This document shows, piece after piece, positions 35,968-44,701 of a stretch of 51,979 bases of DNA (position 1 is its first letter; every line of letters starts with the position of its first letter). Both the position numbers and the translations under genes were made by a program. The notes beneath the pieces were generated by a model. That model made no database searches. It was not told the DNA's origin and saw only the letters and a list, made by a program, of their open reading frames with translations. This stretch comes from Segatella copri. GTDB taxonomy: Bacteria > Bacteroidota > Bacteroidia > Bacteroidales > Bacteroidaceae. The stretch covers positions 1 through 51,979 of the forward strand of contig NZ_JAHOEA010000029.1 of assembly GCF_019127135.1 (NCBI RefSeq). Reading direction: 5' to 3'.

Positions 35968-36837
35968 ATGAAAGATATTTGTTGTATTGGGCACGTAACA
36001 AAGGATAAAATCGTGACCCCGAGCAGTACGGTTTACATGGCTGGCGGCACCTCTTTTTATTTTGCCTACGCCATCAACCAATTGCCAAAGGATGTAAGTT
36101 TCTCGCTTATTACGGCGATGGATCCTACCGAGAAGGAACCTGTTGAAAAGATGCTCAAGGCTGGAATAGATGTCACCTTGAACCCATCGCGCAATACGGT
36201 TTTCTTCGAAAATATTTATGGCAATAATCCCAACGACCGTAAGCAGCGAGTGCTTGCCAAGGCCGATCCTTTCACCATCCAGCAGCTGGAGCATGTAGAG
36301 GCAAAGGTTTTTCACCTGGGCAGTCTGCTGAGCGATGATTTCTCGCCGGAAGTGGTCGCCTTTCTTGCCAAGAAGGGAAAAGTTTCCATCGATGTGCAGG
36401 GCTATCTGCGCGAGGTGAGAGACGAGAAAGTTTACGCTACCGACTGGAAGGACAAGCTCCAGGTGCTCAAGAACACCTATTATCTGAAGGTGAACGAGAC
36501 CGAGATGGAGACCATTACGGGACTGAAAGACCCGAAGGAAGCCGCCAAGCTGATTCATGCCTGGGGCGTAGCCGAAGTAATCATCACGCTGGGAAGCGAG
36601 GGCTCTCTGGTTTATGTAGATGATACTTTCTACGATATTCCTGCCTACCCTCCTCATGAAGTAGTAGATGCTACAGGATGTGGCGACACCTATTCGGCAG
36701 GCTATCTCTACAAGCGTATGCAGGGAGCCAATCCGGTAGAAGCCGGAAAGTTTGCTGCAGCCATGTGTACCATCAAACTGGAGCACAACGGACCGTTCAA
36801 CCGCAGCATAGAAGATGTAATGAAAATTATCAGATAA
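35968..36837 (+). CDS. PfkB/ribokinase-family carbohydrate kinase
   Basis: This 289-residue cytosolic kinase is read from ATG 35968. The frame is open to 35866, but those codons overlap the promoter. N-terminal GHVTKDKI and GGTSFYFA are the substrate-binding region, and the C-terminal signature DATGCGDTYSAGY carries the anion hole and catalytic base Asp240. Members phosphorylate sugars or nucleosides such as ribose, fructose derivatives or adenosine, and the exact substrate is not resolved. A terminator follows, so the gene is monocistronic. Confidence 0.88.
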   Translation: MKDICCIGHVTKDKIVTPSSTVYMAGGTSFYFAYAINQLPKDVSFSLITAMDPTEKEPVEKMLKAGIDVTLNPSRNTVFFENIYGNNPNDRKQRVLAKADPFTIQQLEHVEAKVFHLGSLLSDDFSPEVVAFLAKKGKVSIDVQGYLREVRDEKVYATDWKDKLQVLKNTYYLKVNETEMETITGLKDPKEAAKLIHAWGVAEVIITLGSEGSLVYVDDTFYDIPAYPPHEVVDATGCGDTYSAGYLYKRMQGANPVEAGKFAAAMCTIKLEHNGPFNRSIEDVMKIIR

Positions 36838-36890
36838 CAGATGAAACAATCATCAGATAAAACAGACGGGACTATTCCCGATTTCAAGAG

Positions 36891-36927
36891 AAAGGCAGTT
36901 TCCAACAAGCAGGAAACTGCCTTTTTT
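36891..36927 (+). terminator. Rho-independent terminator after the PfkB gene
   Basis: Thirteen-bp perfect arms (AAAGGCAGTTTCC / GGAAACTGCCTTT) with an 8-nt loop are followed by a T-run. Confidence 0.9.
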
Positions 36928-37003
36928 CTTTGACTCCACACTCCGTTTATCCCTTGAAAATATGTTGTTTAGCAACTTTTTCCATATATGAACCATTATG
37001 AAC

Positions 37004-37034
37004 TTGTATAATACCACTTTTTTTCCTACCTTTG
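37004..37034 (+). promoter_or_regulatory. Promoter of the fimbrillin/LRR/kinase cluster
   Basis: TTG (37004-37006) and TACCTTTG (37027-37034) have consensus spacing. The leader would be about 60 nt. No comparable promoter was seen further inside the cluster. Confidence 0.75.
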
Positions 37035-37100
37035 CAAAGTAAATGAAACTAGCAGTTCCAGATACACCTAGAAAAAGTAATCACATAAAACGAAGAAATC

Positions 37101-38018
37101 ATGAAACAGAAGAAGTATCTAGCAATCGTAGGGAGCATGCTCCTCGCATTAACCGCATGTTCCGGTGGAGGTTCTGAATTAGACCCTACACCTAGTCCAA
37201 CCCCTTCAGCAAAAGTGCCTATCAGCATCAGCACTTCGATAAGCCGTGCTACTGATCTGGCTTTTGAAACGGGAGACCAGATAGGACTGTTTGTTGTCAA
37301 CCATAAAGCCGACGGCTCTGTCGCAACACTCCAAACAACAGGTAACCATGTAGACAACATGAAATTTACCTACGATGGAACCTGGAAGGCTGCATCACCA
37401 ACCTACTGGAAAGACAACAGCACCCATGCCGATTTCTATATTTATTATCCATATACAGGCTCTATCAGCAACATAGAGGCGATGCCTTGGACCATAAATG
37501 CAGACCAGAGCACAACGGAAAAATACAAGGCTAGCGAACTTCTGATAGGCAAGACTACAGATGCGGCTCCTACAGAAAGCGCCGTGAAGATAGAAGCCAG
37601 GCACGTGTTGAGCCAGATGATTATCAAACTCGTGGCAGGAAACGGATTTACAGAGGCTTCGCTTGCTGCAGCCAAGATTAGCGTAAAGATCAACCGTCTG
37701 AAGACACAGGCTACAGCCAATCTTTCTACAGGTGCCGTAACAGCCAAGGGCGATGATACAGACCTCATTCCGCTCAAGGAAGAAGGCAACAGCTACAAGG
37801 CGCTCATCATTCCGCAAGCCGTAGGCGAGGGAAATCTCATTACCGTAAATGTTGACGGCAGAGATTTCAATCTCCCTAAGTCATCCCAGTTTTCCGCTTT
37901 TGAGGCTGGCAAGAAGCATAAGTTTACCGTTACGCTCAGCAAGACCAGCAACGGCGTGAATGTAAATATCAGCAAGTGGGAAGACGACGGTATTGACTAT
38001 GGCGGAACAGCCGAATAA
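37101..38018 (+). CDS. Fimbrillin-family surface lipoprotein (cluster gene 1)
   Basis: This 305-residue protein has a lipoprotein signal with lipobox LTAC (Cys20). The segment SRATDLAFETGDQIGLFV, the later YYPY motif and KASELLIGKTTDAAP to HVLSQMIIKL are characteristic of the fimbrillin / Mfa-like superfamily of type V pilus subunits. The Arg in SRAT is where such pilins are often processed by an Arg-specific protease. Cluster genes 2 (N-terminal domain) and 3 share the same motif order. It may be a pilus subunit or a surface adhesin. Genes for usher-like or other dedicated assembly proteins were not seen. Confidence 0.8.
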   Translation: MKQKKYLAIVGSMLLALTACSGGGSELDPTPSPTPSAKVPISISTSISRATDLAFETGDQIGLFVVNHKADGSVATLQTTGNHVDNMKFTYDGTWKAASPTYWKDNSTHADFYIYYPYTGSISNIEAMPWTINADQSTTEKYKASELLIGKTTDAAPTESAVKIEARHVLSQMIIKLVAGNGFTEASLAAAKISVKINRLKTQATANLSTGAVTAKGDDTDLIPLKEEGNSYKALIIPQAVGEGNLITVNVDGRDFNLPKSSQFSAFEAGKKHKFTVTLSKTSNGVNVNISKWEDDGIDYGGTAE

Positions 38019-38051
38019 CAGAACGGACGATTTTCTATCCAGAAATAATAA

Positions 38052-38084
38052 GAGATGATCTTTCTGACTGAGAAAGGTCATCTC
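38052..38084 (+). other. Intercistronic hairpin between cluster genes 1 and 2
   Basis: Thirteen-bp arms (GAGATGATCTTTC / GAAAGGTCATCTC, one G-T pair) and a 7-nt loop lie in the 83-bp gap. No T-run follows, so partial termination, RNA processing or 3'-end protection of the first cistron is more likely than full termination. Confidence 0.6.
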
Positions 38085-38101
38085 CCCTAAAAGAATTATT
38101 T

Positions 38102-41100
38102 ATGAAAAGAGTAAAACATACCTTATTATATCTGCTTGCGGCAGGAGCCATGCTCCTGACAGGCTGTAGCGATGACTTCTTCGGCGACAAGACCGAGCAG
38201 CACGACAGCAACCGCATCCAGCTTTCGGGCGATATCGACCAGCTTGCCGTAACCCGCGTCAACGACAACGGTTTCTGCAACGGCGACGTGATGGGCGTTT
38301 ACATCGTAGATTACGAGGGGAACAAGCCTGGAACCTTGAAGGTAAACGGCAACCGTGGCGATAATGTGCGCCACACTTTCGATGAGCCTAACTATAAGTG
38401 GAACTCCGCTTATGACCTTTTCTGGAAAGACAAGCATACGCATATTGATGTGTATGGCTACTATCCTTTTGCCAATCCTGAGAGCATAGAGGATTATCAG
38501 TTTGAGGTTCAGAAAGACCAGAGCAAGGCAACCGAGAATGGCGAAATGGGTGGCTACGAAGCGAGCGATTTTCTCTGGGGCAAGGTTTCAGATGTGGCTC
38601 CTACCACCAGCGTAATCCGTTTGCCTATGGCGCATCGCATGTCTAATGCCCGTGTTACCCTGATTCAGGGTTCCGGTTTTGCTGAGGGCGAATGGGCGAA
38701 TCTGGAGAAGATTGTTCTGACAGCCAACGTAGCCCGCAAGGCGGGCATCAATCTTTCTACTGGCGAAATCAAGACTGCAGGTGCTGTAGAGAACACCATG
38801 ACCATCCCATCTCGTACTAACGACGAGTGGCGCACCATCGTGGTTCCTCAAACCGTGGCAGCCGGCACTACCCTCTTCAGCATCACCATCGGCGGCGTAC
38901 CTTATAAGTTCACTAAGAACGAAGCACTTACCTACGTATCTGGCAAGATGATGAACTTCGGTATCAAGGTGGATAAGCAGGCAGGAAGCGGCACTTATAA
39001 GCTTACCTTGGTAAGCGAAAGCATCACTCCTTGGGAGAATGATTTGGTAAGTCATGATGCTGCGGCGAAGGAGTACGTGGTTATCAACTCAACGAAAGGT
39101 CACCTAAAAGAGGCGATTGCTGCGGCTAATAAGGACTATACAAAACTCAAGAATCTTAAGATTACCGGCGAGATAGGACCAACAGACTTTGAATTTATGC
39201 GTGACGAAATGAGCAATCTTCAATCTCTGAATATGAAAGAAGCTATTGTTTATGGAAGATTTGGTTATCAACCTTGGATTTCTGGTGACAACTCTCACGA
39301 TGGGGTAGAGCGAAAGTACGTAATTCATGAGCGTGCATTTGATGAAAAGAACTCATTAGTCCGTGTCGTTCTTCCAGACAGTCTTACAGGTATTGGTGAA
39401 AGAGCCTTCAGAAATTGTGTAAATCTAACTGGTTCTATCATCATACCAGAGGGAGTAACTCGCATCGGTCCTAGTGCATTTCTTTGGTGTAATTCCTTAA
39501 CAGGTTCTCTTTCACTACCAACAACATTGGAATATATTGGAGGAGGAGGCGCCGTAGATATCGGAGGTGCCTTTGACGGTTGTCATTTTAATTGCGAGTT
39601 GAAATTACCAAACAATTTGAAATATATTGGACATAATGTATTTGCATCGAATCCTGGTTATTACGGCAATTTAGTATTACCAGATAAACTTGAATATATA
39701 GGTGATGGGGCTTTTTGTAATGACAATAATCTTACGGGAAGTCTTAAAATACCACAAGGCGTAAAAACCATTAATCAAAACGCATTTGGCGGTACAGGTT
39801 TTAATGGTACACTCCAACTTCATGATGGAATAACAAGCATCAATCAAGGTGCTTTTAATAATGTTCCACTAAAAGGAGAGTTGAACTTACCTAAAAACCT
39901 AACTTCTGTTGGAGAGAGTACATTTGCTGGGTGTGATTTTTCTGGAGAATTAAAATTACCAAAAGGTCTTGTATCTATCGGCAGAAACGCCTTTGCAGGA
40001 AACTGGAGATTGATGGGTACTTTGGAATTTCCTGAAGGCTTGGAGTCAATCGGTGCAGGAGCTTTCGCCAACTGCCGTAGTATAGAACAACTTATTTTCC
40101 CAGAAAGTCTGTCTAGTATTGGTTATGAATCAACATGGGGAGATAATGGAGGTGCTTTTGCCAACGATTTTGGCATTTACAGCATCGTTTGTAGAGGAGA
40201 GGTTCCTGCACATGTTTTGAGCGGAGCTTTCAATGGCGTAGCCAAGGATAACTTCACTCTCGAAGTTCCTGAATCTGCCATTTCCCAGTATCAGGCAGCA
40301 CCAGGCTGGTGCGACTTCAAGCGAATCGCAGCTCACCACGAGCTCGTTTGCCGCCCATCTGTAGCCTGCGCTTTAAGCACGGAGCATAAGCAGAAACTGG
40401 TGATTAACGCCGAAGGCGAATGGGAAGTAGCCAGTAAGCCAGACTGGTGTGAGGTTTCTCCTGCCAGCGGCAACAAGAAAACTGAAGTTACTTTGACTAT
40501 CAAGGGAATGGCTAAGAATGCTGATAGTCGTGATGGAAAGGTGGTATTCCGCCTGAAAGACAAAGACTATACCCACGAATGTAGCGTTTCGCAGTATGGT
40601 TATGAATATGGCGAGGACGAATGGATTACCCTGCAGAAGGCTACCAAGGGCAACAATGGAGGAATCAACATCGTTCTGCTCGGCGACGGCTTTAGCGCAA
40701 AGGATATTGCCAGCGGAAAATATCTGAATGATATCAAGCAGGAAGTGGAATATTTCTTCGGTATTGAGCCTTACAAGACTTACCGTGATTACTTCAATGT
40801 TTATACCGCCATTCCGCTTTCTACTGAATCAGGCGTAGGAACCGTGAACACCATCCGCTACAACCGATTCAACACCACCTTTACCGGTGGCGTAGGATTG
40901 AAGGCAGATTATGACGAAGTATTCGATTATGCTCTGGGCGCTCCAACCGTCAACAAGGGCAATCTGAATCAGACCCTGATCATCATGGTTCCTAATTCTA
41001 CCGATTACGGCGGCATCTGCCAGATGTGGGAAGATGGTTCGGCTATTGCCTTCTGTCCGCAGAGTACCTACGACTATCCGCTCGATACCCGTGGCGTCAT

Positions 41101-41632
41101 CCAGCATGAGGCAGGCGGACACGGATTCGGAAAGTTGGGCGATGAGTACATTTATCACAACGCCTTCATCGATTTCTGCGACTGCACCTGCTGCGGACAC
41201 GTTCTTGAATTCAACGGAGCCAAGTCACTCGGCTGGTACGACAACCTGGAACTTACCGGCAAGATGCATAGCGTAGGCTGGAGCCATCTGATTTTCGACG
41301 ACCGCTACAGCGACATCGTAGACATCTACGAGGGAGGCTACATGCACAACCGAGGCGTATTCCGTTCGGAGCCGAACTCCTGCATGAACAACGATATTCC
41401 TTACTACAGCACCATCAGCCGTGAGAGTATCGTGAAGCGCATCAAGGCTTATGCCGGAGAAACCTACAGTTTCGAAGACTTCGTGAAGAACGACAAGCGG
41501 GATGCGGGAATCGTAGAGAGCCGTGCTTTCGGCGGCAATGGCGACCAACGCACATCCGGAACCTACCAGCATGCTCCAGTCTTCCATAAAGGCAGTCCGC
41601 TGAAGATGGCAAAGGTTAGAAAGCATCGCTAA
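38102..41632 (+). CDS. Fimbrillin-LRR-BACON-M64 metallopeptidase lipoprotein (cluster gene 2)
   Basis: This 1176-residue protein has a lipoprotein signal with Cys22 followed by acidic residues (CSDDFFGD), which predicts surface export. Order: fimbrillin-like domain (about 40-315, with YYPF, YEASDFLWG and PMAHRMSNARV); BspA-type leucine-rich repeats (about 330-740, repeated GxFxxCxxLTGSLxLPxxLxxIG); BACON-like beta-sandwich (about 748-832, WEVASKPDWCEVSPASG); M64 peptidase (about 838-1130). The zinc site is HEAGGHGFGKLGDEY, with His1002, Glu1003, His1007 and downstream Asp1014. M64 founders cleave IgA, but the target here is unknown. DNA of the LRR part (about 39.09-40.2 kb) is markedly AT-rich compared with both flanks, so that module may have a separate origin. 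Confidence 0.88.
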   Translation: MKRVKHTLLYLLAAGAMLLTGCSDDFFGDKTEQHDSNRIQLSGDIDQLAVTRVNDNGFCNGDVMGVYIVDYEGNKPGTLKVNGNRGDNVRHTFDEPNYKWNSAYDLFWKDKHTHIDVYGYYPFANPESIEDYQFEVQKDQSKATENGEMGGYEASDFLWGKVSDVAPTTSVIRLPMAHRMSNARVTLIQGSGFAEGEWANLEKIVLTANVARKAGINLSTGEIKTAGAVENTMTIPSRTNDEWRTIVVPQTVAAGTTLFSITIGGVPYKFTKNEALTYVSGKMMNFGIKVDKQAGSGTYKLTLVSESITPWENDLVSHDAAAKEYVVINSTKGHLKEAIAAANKDYTKLKNLKITGEIGPTDFEFMRDEMSNLQSLNMKEAIVYGRFGYQPWISGDNSHDGVERKYVIHERAFDEKNSLVRVVLPDSLTGIGERAFRNCVNLTGSIIIPEGVTRIGPSAFLWCNSLTGSLSLPTTLEYIGGGGAVDIGGAFDGCHFNCELKLPNNLKYIGHNVFASNPGYYGNLVLPDKLEYIGDGAFCNDNNLTGSLKIPQGVKTINQNAFGGTGFNGTLQLHDGITSINQGAFNNVPLKGELNLPKNLTSVGESTFAGCDFSGELKLPKGLVSIGRNAFAGNWRLMGTLEFPEGLESIGAGAFANCRSIEQLIFPESLSSIGYESTWGDNGGAFANDFGIYSIVCRGEVPAHVLSGAFNGVAKDNFTLEVPESAISQYQAAPGWCDFKRIAAHHELVCRPSVACALSTEHKQKLVINAEGEWEVASKPDWCEVSPASGNKKTEVTLTIKGMAKNADSRDGKVVFRLKDKDYTHECSVSQYGYEYGEDEWITLQKATKGNNGGINIVLLGDGFSAKDIASGKYLNDIKQEVEYFFGIEPYKTYRDYFNVYTAIPLSTESGVGTVNTIRYNRFNTTFTGGVGLKADYDEVFDYALGAPTVNKGNLNQTLIIMVPNSTDYGGICQMWEDGSAIAFCPQSTYDYPLDTRGVIQHEAGGHGFGKLGDEYIYHNAFIDFCDCTCCGHVLEFNGAKSLGWYDNLELTGKMHSVGWSHLIFDDRYSDIVDIYEGGYMHNRGVFRSEPNSCMNNDIPYYSTISRESIVKRIKAYAGETYSFEDFVKNDKRDAGIVESRAFGGNGDQRTSGTYQHAPVFHKGSPLKMAKVRKHR

Positions 41633-41682
41633 GGACGGATGCCAGGAAAATCAGAGTATGGACCATTAAAACAAGAAAAAAA

Positions 41683-42579
41683 ATGAAGAAACATATAATA
41701 AGATACGCCAGTTTTGCGTTGGCTATATTAGGAATGGTTTCATGTAGCGAGGAGGTGGAAACAACCTCCCGCTACAAGGATGCCCAATCTACGCCGATGA
41801 CTTTTGCCATAAACTATCCCGGCCAGAGCCGTGCCACGGCAACCAGTTTCGAGTCAAACGACAAGATAGGTCTCTACGTGGCAGAAAGCAAGGCTCCACT
41901 CGAAATAGGCGGCAATCTCGTGAACAACGAAGCGCTCACCTACGATGGCAGCAAATGGGAAGCCGCCCGTACCCTCTACTGGGACGAAGGCACCTACAAC
42001 GCCTACGCTTACTACCCATACATACAGGGCGTAAGCAGCACGACAGACCAGCCTTTCAGCGTAGCCCTCGACCAGAGTACCCCGAAGACGGCAACTGCAC
42101 CCGGCGGTTACGAGGCAAGCGACCTGCTCTTTGCCACCAGCAAGGACATCCAGGCATCCAACTCCCCTATCAGCCTCAACTTCAAGCACATCATGAGCAA
42201 GCTCAAGATACGCCTGATCAAGGGCGAAGACTTTGAGGGAGAAATGCCTACTCATGCCCAGGTAACCATCCACAGCACGGTACCTACAGCTACCATCGAC
42301 CTTCAGGCAGGCGTGGCAACCCGTTATGTGAAAGGAACCCAGCAGAGCATCATCGCCCATCAGGAGAGCGACTACATCTACTCGGCAATCATCGTGCCTC
42401 AACGCATAGAAAACCGAAGACCACTCATCGAAGTGGTAATGAAAGGTGTAAGTTATCTCTACGAGAGCAGATTCCAGTTTAAACCCGGAACCGAACATCT
42501 TGTCAACTTCATCATTTCAGACAACCCAGACCAGGTGAAGATAGAGATAGGCGGCGAGATTCAGAACTGGGGAAAATAA
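41683..42579 (+). CDS. Fimbrillin-family lipoprotein (cluster gene 3)
   Basis: This 298-residue protein has a lipoprotein signal with GMVSC (Cys21) followed by EEVE, a surface-export type sequence. QSRATATSFESNDKIGLYV, AYYPY, GGYEASDLLFATSKD and NFKHIMSKLKIRL repeat the motif order of cluster gene 1 and of the N-terminal domain of the peptidase. It is a third paralogue of the same fimbrillin module. The gap to the peptidase gene is 50 bp. The function is probably pilus subunit or surface adhesin. Confidence 0.78.
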   Translation: MKKHIIRYASFALAILGMVSCSEEVETTSRYKDAQSTPMTFAINYPGQSRATATSFESNDKIGLYVAESKAPLEIGGNLVNNEALTYDGSKWEAARTLYWDEGTYNAYAYYPYIQGVSSTTDQPFSVALDQSTPKTATAPGGYEASDLLFATSKDIQASNSPISLNFKHIMSKLKIRLIKGEDFEGEMPTHAQVTIHSTVPTATIDLQAGVATRYVKGTQQSIIAHQESDYIYSAIIVPQRIENRRPLIEVVMKGVSYLYESRFQFKPGTEHLVNFIISDNPDQVKIEIGGEIQNWGK

Positions 42580-42586
42580 GTAAGAA

Positions 42587-42606
42587 AGCCTTTCTCCCGA
42601 AGGGCT
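42587..42606 (+). other. Small intercistronic hairpin between cluster genes 3 and 4
   Basis: Eight-bp arms (AGCCTTTC / GAAGGGCT, one G-T pair) close a TCCC tetraloop. No T-run follows. Confidence 0.45.
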
Positions 42607-42635
42607 ATGCATGATAAAAATACAGAGAATTATCG

Positions 42636-43697
42636 ATGAAGAAGACGGTATTGATATTATCCCTTCTAGCACTCCTTCTCGGAGGATGGGTGGCAGCCTT
42701 GTGGCTGCTGCCCTCTGCCGTTTATAAAGGCGACAGCCAGGAAATCCGATACGGAGTGAACGAAGGACTGGAACTTGTAGAAAAGGACAACGGCACGAAA
42801 GGCAAGCGATACGTGGTAGAAGATGCAGACGGCAACGAGCTGTTTGCCATCCCTTTGCGTGGCTGTCTGCTAGATACCCGTTTCCGCAACGGACAACTCC
42901 GGTTCCGCGAGCAAAACTCTAAGAGAGAGGGATTTATCGACCGCCAGGGTATGGTCGTATTCACGGAAAGCAACAAGAATGCGATTCCAGAAGACAACAG
43001 GCAGCAGGCGCAGATGCTGATGAATGGAGAGGCGGAAGAAACCGCAAAGACTTCGGCTGATTATCAACCGGAAGAACAGGCAAACAGGCAAGCGAACGCA
43101 CCAAAAACAGGAAAGACCAGCCATCTTTCGCAGGTAGATCTCAAGACGATGGCGCAGTCGAATCCTTTCTACAAGGAAGCCTCGAAAATCATGCAGGGCA
43201 AACTCACAGAGACCGATGCCAGACGCCGCCGCACCATCCTCAATTACTGCGAACATTTCCGCACAGCCTATACCACCAAGGATCTTGATTTTCTGAAACA
43301 GGTGTTTAGCGACAAGGCACTCATCATCGTAGGAAACGTGGTAAAACCTGCAGCCAACGACAACAAATGTCAGGCTGAAGCAAAGGTAACCTACGCCATT
43401 CACTCGAAGAAAGACTATATTTCAAGACTGGCGAAGGTATTTACAGTCAACCAGAAGATAGACTTGAAGTTCTCGGGATTCCGCATTATGCGCCATCCTA
43501 CGATGGACGGCATTTACGGCGTCACCCTGAGACAGCAATACAAGAGCAACCGTTACGCAGACGACGGCTATCTCTTTCTGCTCTGGGATTTCCGCAACCC
43601 GTCTATGCCGCTCATCCACGTGCGCACCTGGCAACCGGCAGGAACCGTACATAGCGGAGACGATGTAATCAGTATACAAGACTTTAATTTAGAATAA
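42636..43697 (+). CDS. Membrane-anchored protein with WG-like repeat and NTF2-like domain (cluster gene 4)
   Basis: This 353-residue protein has an N-terminal hydrophobic helix (about 4-25) that could be a signal anchor. Residues about 35-115 resemble WG beta repeats (LRFREQNSKREGFIDRQGMVVF). A low-complexity linker (about 118-170) follows. Residues about 185-350 look like an NTF2/SnoaL-type fold (YCEHFRTAYTTKDLDFLKQVFSDKA), ending in a beta-rich segment with WDFRNP. No catalytic residues are evident. It lies 56 bp after cluster gene 3 and 5 bp before gene 5. It may be a periplasmic scaffold or ligand sensor of the cluster; this is a guess from context. Confidence 0.65.
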   Translation: MKKTVLILSLLALLLGGWVAALWLLPSAVYKGDSQEIRYGVNEGLELVEKDNGTKGKRYVVEDADGNELFAIPLRGCLLDTRFRNGQLRFREQNSKREGFIDRQGMVVFTESNKNAIPEDNRQQAQMLMNGEAEETAKTSADYQPEEQANRQANAPKTGKTSHLSQVDLKTMAQSNPFYKEASKIMQGKLTETDARRRRTILNYCEHFRTAYTTKDLDFLKQVFSDKALIIVGNVVKPAANDNKCQAEAKVTYAIHSKKDYISRLAKVFTVNQKIDLKFSGFRIMRHPTMDGIYGVTLRQQYKSNRYADDGYLFLLWDFRNPSMPLIHVRTWQPAGTVHSGDDVISIQDFNLE

Positions 43698-43702
43698 ATA
43701 AT

Positions 43703-44698
43703 ATGATGACAGTTAGGAGTGAGAAATTAAGAGCTGGGAGTTTAAGACTCACGATACTCTTATTCATATTAAGCCTGTGGTCGGCATCCGTCCAGGCACA
43801 GGAATTTTCGGTAGCAGGTTTCCGCCTGTTGCCCAACGACGTGAGTGCCTTTATCACCCCCGTACGCGACCTCAACGATGAGCCTTGCGCCCTGGTAAAG
43901 GTAGAAGCGCCCTCCGACTTTGCCTTCTCCACCCCGCTCGGCATCGTATCGCGAAAAGATGAAGTGGGCGAAATCTGGCTCTATCTTCCCAAAGGCTCCA
44001 AACTGCTCACCATCAAGCATCCGGAATGGGGCGTGCTCCGCGACTACCGGTTCAGCAAACCGCTGGAAAGCAGAATGACCTACGAGCTGAAGCTGAAACT
44101 GCCAAAACTTACTCCTATCATCCAGGAGAAGCACGACACCATCGTAGAGGTAAAGACGGTAATAGATACGATTGCCGTACCACAAGTACGTCAGAAGATG
44201 CCACTCGCCCTCTACACGCTCGCCACGCTATCCTTCCATGAAGACGGACCTTCCTACGGTCTCTTCTTCGCCCTGATGCGCCGCCACGGCTTCTTCATCC
44301 ATGCCAGCAGCAACCTCAAGCGCATCGGCAGCACAGAAGGAACCTGCAACAAAGAAGGCTACACGCCGGGCAGCAGTATCAAACCTTATTATACAGGCAA
44401 TACACGCCACCAGAACTACACCTTTACCGCTGGAGCCATCCACCACATTACGCATGGTTTCTGCCTATTCGAAGGCGTAGGCTACGGCAAAGCCGCTACA
44501 GCCTGGCAGCAGACCGAGAGCAGCGGAGGCGGATACCTGCTCAACGAAGACCTTACCCACAAAGGCTTCGCAGCCCAGCTGGGTGTACTCGCCTCGTTCA
44601 ACAGAGTGAGCATCGCAGCCTCAGCCATCACCATCGCCGGAAAACAATGGCAGGGCAGCATCGGCATAGGTATTAAAATCGGAAAACAAAAGAAGTAA
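43703..44698 (+). CDS. Probable PEGA-like/outer-membrane barrel protein (cluster gene 5)
   Basis: This 331-residue protein has a signal peptide (core about 17-30, VQA). Residues about 33-135 are beta-rich and resemble a PEGA-type or related periplasmic domain (YLPKGSKLLTIKHPEWGVLRDY). Residues about 165-331 have alternating beta strands ending in GSIGIGIKIGKQKK, consistent with a small outer-membrane barrel. The first codons lie in a TTAGGAGTGAGAAATTAAG-type repeat, so the true start may be a few codons downstream. It overlaps the cluster rhythm tightly (5 bp before, 3 bp after). PEGA-barrel proteins often accompany Hanks kinases in Bacteroidota, as far as I recall. Confidence 0.6.
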   Translation: MMTVRSEKLRAGSLRLTILLFILSLWSASVQAQEFSVAGFRLLPNDVSAFITPVRDLNDEPCALVKVEAPSDFAFSTPLGIVSRKDEVGEIWLYLPKGSKLLTIKHPEWGVLRDYRFSKPLESRMTYELKLKLPKLTPIIQEKHDTIVEVKTVIDTIAVPQVRQKMPLALYTLATLSFHEDGPSYGLFFALMRRHGFFIHASSNLKRIGSTEGTCNKEGYTPGSSIKPYYTGNTRHQNYTFTAGAIHHITHGFCLFEGVGYGKAATAWQQTESSGGGYLLNEDLTHKGFAAQLGVLASFNRVSIAASAITIAGKQWQGSIGIGIKIGKQKK

Positions 44699-44701
44699 GA
44701 A

